The position numbers and the translations under genes are program-made. A model generated the notes under the pieces. It saw nothing but the letters and a program-made list of their open reading frames with translations, had not been told where the DNA came from and made no database searches. From Empedobacter sedimenti (GTDB lineage Bacteria > Bacteroidota > Bacteroidia > Flavobacteriales > Weeksellaceae): a DNA stretch of 64,000 nt. Shown one piece after another: positions 19,124 to 27,228 of this stretch (positions are counted from its first letter, which is position 1; each line of letters opens with the position of its first letter). The stretch is from NCBI RefSeq assembly GCF_030005555.1, contig NZ_JASCQG010000007.1:62001-126000 (forward strand), written 5' to 3'.

Positions 19124-20461
19124 ATGAAATTAAAACATCGATTAACACTATATTCTATTGTTATTTTTAGTGTTGTTATACTTATTGTTTCTGCTATAAT
19201 TTATTTCTCTTATTACACTCAAATGGAGAAAAAAGAGATACAATCTCTGCAAAGTAAATCTCTTTTAGCTGCGATTTATTATCTTGAAAAAGACGAATTA
19301 CCAATATTAGAGCATGAAAATGTAAAAAATCAATTACAAAAAACAATTTCTCGTAAAAATATTGTCATCTACAATGACTCTAACCAAAAGTTTGATGGAA
19401 ATATGAACGAGAATTTAGTTATTGAGCCAGATTTTATCGAAAGTGTAAGGAAAAATAACAATGATTTTTTTGTAACAGATGATTTCTTTTATAATGGAAT
19501 TTATTATCACGATAATCAAGGAGATTTTGTTGTAATTGCTCGCGAGTCTAAAAAAGATTTTAATGAACAATTGCAATCTTTGTTACATATCTTAATCATC
19601 GTTTCAGTAATTGGACTTGTTTTTATCTATTTTTTTTCTAATTATTTAGGTTATATTGCGTATCAGCCAATTGTGCGTGTGGTAGAGCAGTTAAAAGAGC
19701 GTGATGTAAAGAATTTGAATAAACCATTGGTTTTAAAAAGCTCTTATGCTGAAATTGAAGACTTAGTCAAAACGTATAATCTACTTACCGAAAGAATTTC
19801 GCAAACTTTTCTAGTTCAAAAAAACTTTATAGATTATGTTTCGCACGAATTAAGAACGCCAATTACTGCATTATTAGGTACACTAGAGGTTACTAACCAA
19901 AAGTCGCGTAACATAGAGGAATATCAAAATGTACTCCTTCAACTAAAACAATATACCAACGATTTACATGATACACTTGATCAAATGATGTTGCTTTCAG
20001 GTGCAAAAACCAATTTTGAGTTTGAGACTATCCGTGTTGATGAAATTGTTTGGAAAGTAATTGAAAATGCAGTTTTGTATCATAATGCTCAGATAAATGT
20101 TGATTTGCAAGTCGAAAATGATACGTTATTAACCATTCAAGGGAATGAAAAATTGTTAGAAGTTGCCTTTAATAATTTAGTGGGAAATGCAATCAAGTAT
20201 TCTGATAATTTGCCTATTCAAATTCAGTTTTTAGAAATTGATGACAAATTACAAATTCAGATTATCGATCAAGGAATTGGAATTGACGAGAAGGAAATCA
20301 ATCAAATCACTCAGAATTTTTATAGAGGAAAAAATACGCAAGATTATCAAGGAAAAGGAATAGGACTTTCTATGTCAAATATTATTCTAATTTCACATCA
20401 AATCAAGCTTAAAATAATTTCAAATCATCCAAAAGGAACGATTGTTCAATTGTATTTTTAG
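19124..20461 (+). CDS. Sensor histidine kinase partner of the OmpR regulator
   Basis: 445 residues. Two membrane helices (about 8-30 and 150-172) bracket a periplasmic sensor of about 120 residues. A HAMP-like linker follows, then HisKA with phospho-His241 in DYVSHELRTP and HATPase_c with N box NLVGNAIKYS, DQGIGIDEKE and GKGIGLSMS. It senses an external cue and phosphorylates Asp51 of the regulator encoded 3 bp upstream. The periplasmic domain lacks obvious Met/His/Cys metal clusters, so the ligand is open. Confidence 0.9.
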   Translation: MKLKHRLTLYSIVIFSVVILIVSAIIYFSYYTQMEKKEIQSLQSKSLLAAIYYLEKDELPILEHENVKNQLQKTISRKNIVIYNDSNQKFDGNMNENLVIEPDFIESVRKNNNDFFVTDDFFYNGIYYHDNQGDFVVIARESKKDFNEQLQSLLHILIIVSVIGLVFIYFFSNYLGYIAYQPIVRVVEQLKERDVKNLNKPLVLKSSYAEIEDLVKTYNLLTERISQTFLVQKNFIDYVSHELRTPITALLGTLEVTNQKSRNIEEYQNVLLQLKQYTNDLHDTLDQMMLLSGAKTNFEFETIRVDEIVWKVIENAVLYHNAQINVDLQVENDTLLTIQGNEKLLEVAFNNLVGNAIKYSDNLPIQIQFLEIDDKLQIQIIDQGIGIDEKEINQITQNFYRGKNTQDYQGKGIGLSMSNIILISHQIKLKIISNHPKGTIVQLYF

Positions 20462-20463
20462 AA

Positions 20464-20481
20464 TTCTAATTCAATTCTAAT
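20464..20481 (-). promoter_or_regulatory. Direct-repeat operator upstream of the efflux operon
   Basis: The plus strand reads TTCTAAT at 20464-20470 and again at 20475-20481. On the minus strand this is ATTAGAA-N4-ATTAGAA, identical to the box at 18368. It begins 3 bp after the kinase stop and ends 32 bp upstream of the -7 box. Confidence 0.55.
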
Positions 20482-20513
20482 TTAACTCAAAATTAGCCTT
20501 AATCTTAGGATTA

Positions 20514-20521
20514 TAATTTTG
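20514..20521 (+). promoter_or_regulatory. -7 box of the efflux operon
   Basis: TAATTTTG matches TAnnTTTG exactly, 20 bp before the GTG start. No TTG is present at -33, as expected for a promoter that needs an activator. Confidence 0.55.
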
Positions 20522-20541
20522 CTTCATAAAACTAAAATGAA

Positions 20542-21792
20542 GTGAAAAAGTATGTGCTAATTATATTGATATCAAGCGTTTTTCAAGTAACAAACGCGCA
20601 GTCAATTACATTAAATCAATTAGAAGCGTCTTTCCTTAGTCAGAATACATTATTACTTTCTTCTAAATATAATGTAGAGAAAAAAGAAGCAGAAATTATA
20701 CAAGAAAAATTGTGGGACAATCCAACTTTAACGCTTTCTGAGGTTAATTTATGGAAAACTTATCAGGTTGAAGTACAACCAAATCTTATTGGTAAGTATG
20801 GAAAAAATCAGCAATTATCTGTCGAGTTAGAGCAAATATTTGTTACAGCCGGTAAACGTAAAAAGCGTGTTGCAATAAAGGAATTAGAGAAAAATAATTC
20901 TTTATTTGAATACGAAGAATTGTTGCGCGAACTAAAAAAAGATTTACGACAATCCTTTATGTCATTGGCGCGATTAAGTAAAGAGAAAGAGCAATTGAAA
21001 AATACAATTTCTCTTTTTACCGAAATGAATAATCAATACAAACGTCAGGCAGCAATCAAAAATGTTCCTAAAGCAGATTATTACAGATTACAATCAGAGT
21101 TAATAGGATTACAAAAAGATGAGCTAGAGATTGAAAATAAAGAAATAGAATATCTTCATCGAATAAAGCTTTTGACACATTTATCAGAACTTTCTTTGTC
21201 TGACATAGATTTTTCAACTTTTGATTTTGCTCCCACAGAACTTCCATTAGATTTTTCTCCATTAATTTTTAAGGATAATGTTGGGCTAAAAAAATTAAAC
21301 AATGAAGTTGAGATTTCTGAGAAACAATTTGTGCTAGAAAAAGCGCAGAAAACGCCAGATATTACTTTGCATGCTAATTATGATAGAGGCGGAAGTATTA
21401 TGCGAGATTTTGTGGGAATTGGCGTAAGCCTTGATCTTCCGATACTGAATAACAACAAAGGAAATATCAAACTTGCAGAGTTGACTATTTCTCAACAAAA
21501 ACTATCACAATCAGCGTATTTACATGAGTTAAATACTACTGTCAATCAGTTATCAGAACAAATAAAACGTTTTCAAACATCATTGCAAAACTGGGAAATC
21601 TTGAATAATGAAGGACAAGCAGAAATGGTTGAGAATTATCAAAAACATCTTCAAAATAAGCAAATTACTCTATTAGAGTTTATCGATTTTATTCAAGCAA
21701 ATAGAGAGGCAAAAAAAGCATATTTAGAAGCGCTTGAAGATTATCAACTTACTCGTGAAGAATTAAATTATATCATCGGAAAAGAAATCTAA
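20542..21792 (+). CDS. TolC-family outer-membrane efflux protein
   Basis: 416 residues starting with GTG. The ATG five bases upstream runs into a stop after two codons. A signal peptide (1-19, VTNAQS) is followed by two outer-membrane efflux repeats, largely helical: LWDNPTLTLSEVNLW in the first half and VGIGVSLDLPILNNNKGNI in the second, the latter a typical CusC/CzcC signature. It forms the trans-periplasmic exit duct for the adaptor and RND pump encoded next (1-bp gap). Typical length for Bacteroidota CzcC-like proteins. Confidence 0.9.
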   Translation: MKKYVLIILISSVFQVTNAQSITLNQLEASFLSQNTLLLSSKYNVEKKEAEIIQEKLWDNPTLTLSEVNLWKTYQVEVQPNLIGKYGKNQQLSVELEQIFVTAGKRKKRVAIKELEKNNSLFEYEELLRELKKDLRQSFMSLARLSKEKEQLKNTISLFTEMNNQYKRQAAIKNVPKADYYRLQSELIGLQKDELEIENKEIEYLHRIKLLTHLSELSLSDIDFSTFDFAPTELPLDFSPLIFKDNVGLKKLNNEVEISEKQFVLEKAQKTPDITLHANYDRGGSIMRDFVGIGVSLDLPILNNNKGNIKLAELTISQQKLSQSAYLHELNTTVNQLSEQIKRFQTSLQNWEILNNEGQAEMVENYQKHLQNKQITLLEFIDFIQANREAKKAYLEALEDYQLTREELNYIIGKEI

Positions 21793-21793
21793 A

Positions 21794-22885
21794 ATGAAAA
21801 AAATAGTTTACGTTTTATCAGTTTTCATGTGTCTGTTTAGTTGTACTGATCAGAAAGAAAAAACTGAAACTGAAGAAAAAAAATCGACTTATTGTTTGAA
21901 TGAACAATTGAAGAAAACAACAGAAATAACTCCAATTCTTGAAAAACCAATTCAAGAGCAATTAAGTTTATCAGGTAAAATTGAATACAATGAGAATGAT
22001 TTAGTTGCTTTCAAAAGTTTACTGCAAGGAGTTGTTGATAAAGTAAATTTTGAATTGAGTGATTATGTTCAGAAAGGGCAAGTTTTGGCTGTTGTAAAAT
22101 CAAATGAAGTTTTGGAATTGACTCAGCAAAAACGATTTTTTCAGAATCAGTTAGAGTTATCGCGAAAACAATTGAAAACTAAAAAAGAATTGTTAGCGGA
22201 CGGAATGACATCACAACAAGACGTTACAGCAACTGAACATGAAATTCAATTAGCGCAAATAGAATTGGACAAACTGAATGCAACATTAGGAATGTATCGA
22301 GCAGTAGGAAACGGACAATTTCAAATTATTGCGCCTAAAAATGGATACATTGTTCAAAAAAACATGAGTGTTGGTCAGTCAATTACTCCAGATTCTGACG
22401 CTGCTTTATTTTCTATTTCAAACTTAAAACAAGTTTGGGTAATGGTTAATATTTATGCAAATAATTTGCAATATATAAAACAAGGCGACATCGTAAAGGT
22501 AAAAACCTTGGCTTATCCAGATCGAGTTTATTCAGGAAAAATTGATAAAATCTACAATGTTTTTGATGATAACGAACACGTCTTAAAGGCAAGAGTTGTA
22601 TTAGAAAATAATGATTTGAACTTGATGCCAGGTCTAAGTGCCGAAATAATTATAGATAAACAAAATGTTATAGGAAAAGGATTTGCAATACCTAATAATG
22701 CAAAGGTATTTGAAAATAACAAAGAATATATTGTTGTTTATACAGATGATTGCCATTTAAGTGTCCGAAAAATAACAACTATTGCTGCTAACGAAGAATA
22801 CACTTTTGTTGAAGAAAAATTTGCTCCAAACGAGAAAGTTGTTTCAAAAAACGCGTTGTTGATTTATGATGAATTAAATAAATAA
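21794..22885 (+). CDS. RND efflux periplasmic adaptor (membrane fusion lipoprotein)
   Basis: 363 residues with a lipobox (MCLFSC, Cys17). A barrel-sandwich (lipoyl) half precedes a long helical hairpin at about 95-165, followed by a second half-motif (FQIIAPKNGYIVQKNMSVGQ) and a beta-barrel domain (QVWVMVNIYANNLQYIKQGD). It bridges the RND pump and TolC-like duct. Spacing is 1 bp after the TolC gene and 2 bp before the pump gene, so the three are translated together. No His- or Met-rich metal-binding extension is seen. Confidence 0.9.
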   Translation: MKKIVYVLSVFMCLFSCTDQKEKTETEEKKSTYCLNEQLKKTTEITPILEKPIQEQLSLSGKIEYNENDLVAFKSLLQGVVDKVNFELSDYVQKGQVLAVVKSNEVLELTQQKRFFQNQLELSRKQLKTKKELLADGMTSQQDVTATEHEIQLAQIELDKLNATLGMYRAVGNGQFQIIAPKNGYIVQKNMSVGQSITPDSDAALFSISNLKQVWVMVNIYANNLQYIKQGDIVKVKTLAYPDRVYSGKIDKIYNVFDDNEHVLKARVVLENNDLNLMPGLSAEIIIDKQNVIGKGFAIPNNAKVFENNKEYIVVYTDDCHLSVRKITTIAANEEYTFVEEKFAPNEKVVSKNALLIYDELNK

Positions 22886-22887
22886 AG

Positions 22888-25800
22888 ATGAAAAAGTTAG
22901 TACAAGCTGTCGTAACTTTTTCGTTGCGCAATACGACATTTGTTTTATTTGCAACTTTAGCACTTTTTTTTGGTGGTATATATGCGTTAAAACATACACC
23001 AATAGAGGCTTTTCCAGATGTAACAAATACGCGAGCACGAATCATTACACAATGGCCAGGTAGAAGTGCAGAAGAAATGGAGAAGTTGGTAACATTACCT
23101 ATTTCTAAAGTAATGAATAGTATTCCGAAAAAGTCAAGTCTTCGGTCAATTTCTTTGTTTGGTTTATCTGTTGTAACAGTGCAATTTGATGATGAGGTTG
23201 ACGATTTCTACGCACAACAATATGTCTCGAATAAACTGAGTGGAGTAGATCTTCCTACTGGGGCTGATGCTTCAATAGAACCTCCTTCTGGTGCAACTGG
23301 TGAGATTTTTAGATATGTCATAAAAAGTCCACTTCCGTTAAAAGAAGTCACAGCAATACAAGATTGGGTAATAGAGAGGGAATTACTTTCAGTTCCTGGT
23401 GTTGCAGATGTGGTGAGTTTTGGAGGAGAAGAAAAAACGTATGAAATAAAAATCAATCCAACCGAGCTGAAAAATTATGATTTATCTCCTTTAGATGTTT
23501 ACGAAGCCGTTTCAAAATCGAATATAAATGTTGGTGGAGATATTATTCAGCAAGGCGATCAAGCATATGTTGTGAGAGGTGTAGGTTTGTTAGATAAAAT
23601 AGATGACATCGGAAATATTACGGTAAAATTAAATGGAACAACGCCAATTTTAATCAAGAATGTTGCAGAAGTTATTGTTTCAAATAAACCAAGATTAGGA
23701 CAAGTTGGTTTTAATTCTGATGATGATTTGGTAGAAGGTATTGTTGTGATGTTACGAGGCGAGAATCCTTCTGAAGTTATTACAAATTTGAAAGCAAAAA
23801 TTGAAGAATTAAACACAAGAACTTTACCAAGTAACGTACAAATTGAAACAGTTGTTGATCGAACTAAATTGGTTGATAACACAGTACAAACGGTTACAAA
23901 AAATATTATCGAAGGTGTTTTATTAGTTTCACTAATCGTTTTCATCTTTTTGTACAATTGGAAATCAACTGTAATTGTAGCTTCGGTTATTCCATTATCC
24001 TTTTTATTTGCAATTATCATGTTAAAAATACAAGGATTACCAGCGAATCTTATTTCGATGGGGGCCTTAGATTTTGGATTGTTGTTAGAAGGAACACTGG
24101 TTATTGTAGAAACAGTTTTTGTGGCGCTTGCAACTATGCAGCACAAAGTAGGAGCAGAGCGCTTCGCAAAGATGAGCAAGTTGGGAGTAATCAAAAAAAG
24201 CGCTGGTAGTGTCGCTTCTTATATTTTCTTTGCTTTAATTATTTTGATTGTTGCATTACTTCCTATTTTTTCTTTTCAGAAAGTAGAAGGTAAAATGTTT
24301 ACCCCATTAGCATTTACACTTGGTTATGCTTTGTTAGGATCACTAATCTTGAGTTTAACTTATGTTCCGGCGATGTGTAAATTATTGTTTACGAAGAATA
24401 TTGAAGAAAAAGAGAATTTTATTTCAAAGTTTTTTACAAAACTTATCTATTCATTATTCAATTTCTCATTCAAATGGAAAAGAGCAACGCTTATTGCATT
24501 TATCGGAATTCTTTCTCTTTGTGTATATAAATTTATGAATTATGGTTCTGAGTTTTTACCTCAGTTAAATGAAGGATCTGTTTATGTAAGAGCAACTTTA
24601 CATAATAGTGTTAATTTAGAAGAATCGACGCGTTTAACCAAAGAAATGAAAAATTTGTTACGCAAAGAGTGTGATGAGATTGATTTTATTTTGACTCAAA
24701 CTGGTCGACCAAATGATGGAACGGATCCTACAGGTTTTTTTAATATAGAATTTAATATTCAGTTGAAAGATGAAAAAGATTGGAATCGAAAGATTTCAAA
24801 AGAAGAAATCATACAAGAAATGAGGACTAAATTGGATCAATATCCTGGAATTACCTTTGGATTTTCGCAACCAATTCAGGATAATGTCGAAGAATATGTT
24901 GCGGGTGTAAAAAGCTCATTGGTTATTAAAATTTTTGGCGATGATTTGTACGATTTAGAAAAATATGCCAATAAAGTAGCTGCGTCTATTACAAAAGTAG
25001 AAGGTATTACAGATATCAATGTGTACAAAAATATTGGTTTACCAGAACTCAGAATTCAGTTAAGTGATTCTAAAATGGCAAAATATGGCGTAAATACAGC
25101 AGAAGTACAAGCTGTAATTGAGATGACAATTGGAGGGCAAGCAGCAACAAAGTTTTATGAAAATGATCGACAATTTGATGTAATTCTACGTTTTGATGAA
25201 GCTTATCGTGATACGCCTAAAAAAATTGGTAATATTTTGATCCCAACAAGTAATGGACAAAATGTGCCATTGCAAGAAATCGCTACAATTGGTTACCAGA
25301 CGGGACCTGCGTTTATTTACAGAGAAGGAAATAGCCGTTATATTGGCGTTGGTTTTAGTATTGATGGAAGAGATTTAGGAAGTACAATTGACGAAGCCAA
25401 AAAAGTAGTTGATAAAGAAGTGAAATTACCGAAAGAAAACTACATGGAATGGGCAGGAGAGTTTGAAAGTAAAGAAAGAGCATCAAAACAATTGATGACA
25501 GTAATTCCAATCTCTTTAATCTTGATTTTATTATTGTTGTACAGCAATTTTGGAAATATTCGCGATACAGCAATTGCTTCAATTACAATTCCGTTTGCGT
25601 TTATTGGAGGGTTTTTATCTCTTTGGATTACAAATACAATTTTTGGGATTTCTGCCGGAATTGGATTAATAATTTTATTTGGAGTTAATACAATCAATGG
25701 TATTATTTTAATCGCTGTAATGAAAGATTATCTAAAATTTAATTCACTTCGTCAAGCGATTACATTGGGCGTTAAAAGTAGAATTCGATCAATATTAATG

Positions 25801-25983
25801 ATTGCCTTAATGGGATCTTTAGGTTTGTTACCAGCAGCCTTATCTACAGGAATGGGGTCTGAGATACAAAAGCCTTTAGCGATTATGATTGTCGGAGGAT
25901 TATTAATTTGTTTAGTCTTATCTTTTACTGTTTTACCAGTTGTGTTTTTCTATTGTTATCAAAAAGACGAAAGTCATAAATAA
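22888..25983 (+). CDS. Heavy-metal-type RND efflux pump (CusA/CzcA family)
   Basis: 1031 residues with the RND plan of 12 membrane helices and two large periplasmic loops. The N-terminus (HTPIEAFPDVTNTRARIITQ and WPGRSAEEMEKLV) is typical of the heavy-metal (HME) subfamily. In helix 4 the proton-relay triad is Asp395, Glu401, Glu408 (LDFGLLLEGTLVIVE). Spacing equals CzcA Asp402/Asp408/Glu415, but the middle Asp is Glu. It exports metal cations from the periplasm or cytoplasm through the adaptor and TolC partner. Which metal is not decidable. A hairpin follows at 26010-26038. Confidence 0.9.
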   Translation: MKKLVQAVVTFSLRNTTFVLFATLALFFGGIYALKHTPIEAFPDVTNTRARIITQWPGRSAEEMEKLVTLPISKVMNSIPKKSSLRSISLFGLSVVTVQFDDEVDDFYAQQYVSNKLSGVDLPTGADASIEPPSGATGEIFRYVIKSPLPLKEVTAIQDWVIERELLSVPGVADVVSFGGEEKTYEIKINPTELKNYDLSPLDVYEAVSKSNINVGGDIIQQGDQAYVVRGVGLLDKIDDIGNITVKLNGTTPILIKNVAEVIVSNKPRLGQVGFNSDDDLVEGIVVMLRGENPSEVITNLKAKIEELNTRTLPSNVQIETVVDRTKLVDNTVQTVTKNIIEGVLLVSLIVFIFLYNWKSTVIVASVIPLSFLFAIIMLKIQGLPANLISMGALDFGLLLEGTLVIVETVFVALATMQHKVGAERFAKMSKLGVIKKSAGSVASYIFFALIILIVALLPIFSFQKVEGKMFTPLAFTLGYALLGSLILSLTYVPAMCKLLFTKNIEEKENFISKFFTKLIYSLFNFSFKWKRATLIAFIGILSLCVYKFMNYGSEFLPQLNEGSVYVRATLHNSVNLEESTRLTKEMKNLLRKECDEIDFILTQTGRPNDGTDPTGFFNIEFNIQLKDEKDWNRKISKEEIIQEMRTKLDQYPGITFGFSQPIQDNVEEYVAGVKSSLVIKIFGDDLYDLEKYANKVAASITKVEGITDINVYKNIGLPELRIQLSDSKMAKYGVNTAEVQAVIEMTIGGQAATKFYENDRQFDVILRFDEAYRDTPKKIGNILIPTSNGQNVPLQEIATIGYQTGPAFIYREGNSRYIGVGFSIDGRDLGSTIDEAKKVVDKEVKLPKENYMEWAGEFESKERASKQLMTVIPISLILILLLLYSNFGNIRDTAIASITIPFAFIGGFLSLWITNTIFGISAGIGLIILFGVNTINGIILIAVMKDYLKFNSLRQAITLGVKSRIRSILMIALMGSLGLLPAALSTGMGSEIQKPLAIMIVGGLLICLVLSFTVLPVVFFYCYQKDESHK

Positions 25984-26011
25984 TTCTGAAATATTATTTA
26001 ATTTTTGTTTG

Positions 26012-26038
26012 AGAAGCGGGCTTTTGCTCGCTTTTCTA
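26012..26038. terminator. Bidirectional terminator between RND pump and glutaminase
   Basis: Stem AAGCGGG / CTCGCTT (one G-T pair), loop CTTTTG, T-rich on the right side. It serves the convergent pump and glutaminase genes. Confidence 0.6.
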
Positions 26039-27070
26039 TTAATCAAATAATCCTAATTTATATTCATTTACTAAGTCCAAAATCATATGATAACCAGCTA
26101 AAGAGTTTCCATGTTCGTCTAATGAAGGGCTAAAAACGCCAATCCCAATTTTTTTGTTAGGTACAGCAACTGTAATTCCACCACCAACACCAGATTTACT
26201 AGGTAAGCCCACTTGGCGAGCATATTCACCACTAAATTCGTACATACCAGCAGTCAACATCTGAGATTCGATTAATTTTGACATTTCGATGTTAAAGTAT
26301 GTTTTATCACCATCAAATCGTGTACAATGATTTGCAAAGAAATACCCGATTTTTGCTAAATCTTCTGCAGTAATTTCAATCGAGCATTGTCTAAAATAAT
26401 TATCTAGTTTATCTTCAGTTCCATCGATAAGACCACTGTTTTTCATGATGTAAAACATTCCTCTGTTTTTATGTCCAGTTTCTTTTTCTGAGTCATAAAC
26501 AGACGAATTAATATCAATTGAAGGATTTTTAGTGATAAAACGAATCATTTCAAGTATTTTTTGATACGGAAGATCTTTTTCACCAGAAATCAGAGAAGTT
26601 GTCAAAATTGCACCAGCATTCATCATCGGATTCATCGGTTTACCATTTGTATCTAAATTTGCAAAATGGTTAAAAGGTTTATCAGTTCCGAAATAGCCCA
26701 TTTTTTCAAATACTTTTTCCTCGCCATTTTCTTTCACAGCAACCATCAAAGCAATAATTTTTGAAATACTCTGAATCGTGAATTTTTGATTAACATCGCC
26801 TACACTGATGATCTTTCCATTCGAATTAACAACAGAAAAAGCAATTCTATCAGCTTGCATTTTGCCAAGTTCAGGAATATAATCTGCTACTTTTCCTTTC
26901 GAGTAATAAGCTTTGTTTTTTATTAAATTAGAAGTCAAATATTCTTTTGTAATGACTTTTTGACTCGTAATTTCTTTTGTAGTTTTTTGAGCAGAAATTG
27001 TTGAATAATTTCCGAAAAATGATGCTAAAAAAAGACCGAATACAACACTGGATTGCTTAATATTTTTCAT
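26039..27070 (-). CDS. glsA: Exported glutaminase A
   Basis: 343 residues, about 30 longer than cytosolic glutaminases because of a signal peptide (1-28, ending ISAQ). The serine beta-lactamase-like glutaminase core is intact: catalytic Ser101-x-x-Lys104 (QSISK), NAGAI, the Tyr-containing region before MLTAGMYEFSGEYA, and SGVGGGI near the end. It hydrolyses L-glutamine to glutamate and ammonia, here in the periplasm or outside. It stands alone between the efflux operon and a divergent PAS kinase. Family call secure; location inferred from the signal. Confidence 0.9.
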   Translation of the reverse strand: MKNIKQSSVVFGLFLASFFGNYSTISAQKTTKEITSQKVITKEYLTSNLIKNKAYYSKGKVADYIPELGKMQADRIAFSVVNSNGKIISVGDVNQKFTIQSISKIIALMVAVKENGEEKVFEKMGYFGTDKPFNHFANLDTNGKPMNPMMNAGAILTTSLISGEKDLPYQKILEMIRFITKNPSIDINSSVYDSEKETGHKNRGMFYIMKNSGLIDGTEDKLDNYFRQCSIEITAEDLAKIGYFFANHCTRFDGDKTYFNIEMSKLIESQMLTAGMYEFSGEYARQVGLPSKSGVGGGITVAVPNKKIGIGVFSPSLDEHGNSLAGYHMILDLVNEYKLGLFD

Positions 27071-27228
27071 TATTACTAAAAAGATTTTACACGTTTTATT
27101 TGACGATTATTGCTGCTTGCAAATAAACAAATAAATTAACTTGTTTGATGAATATTAATTGGGGAAAATAGATGAAATTTACTAACTTTAATTGTTGAGG
27201 GTTAAAAATTTTGAGTAATCTAAATTAT

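Noticed and set aside
23559-24194. 211-codon open frame on the minus strand inside the RND pump gene
   Set aside because: It lies antisense to a clearly conserved pump gene, has low-complexity Thr/Ser/Ile-rich composition and no recognisable domain. It is a shadow of the pump's codon pattern.
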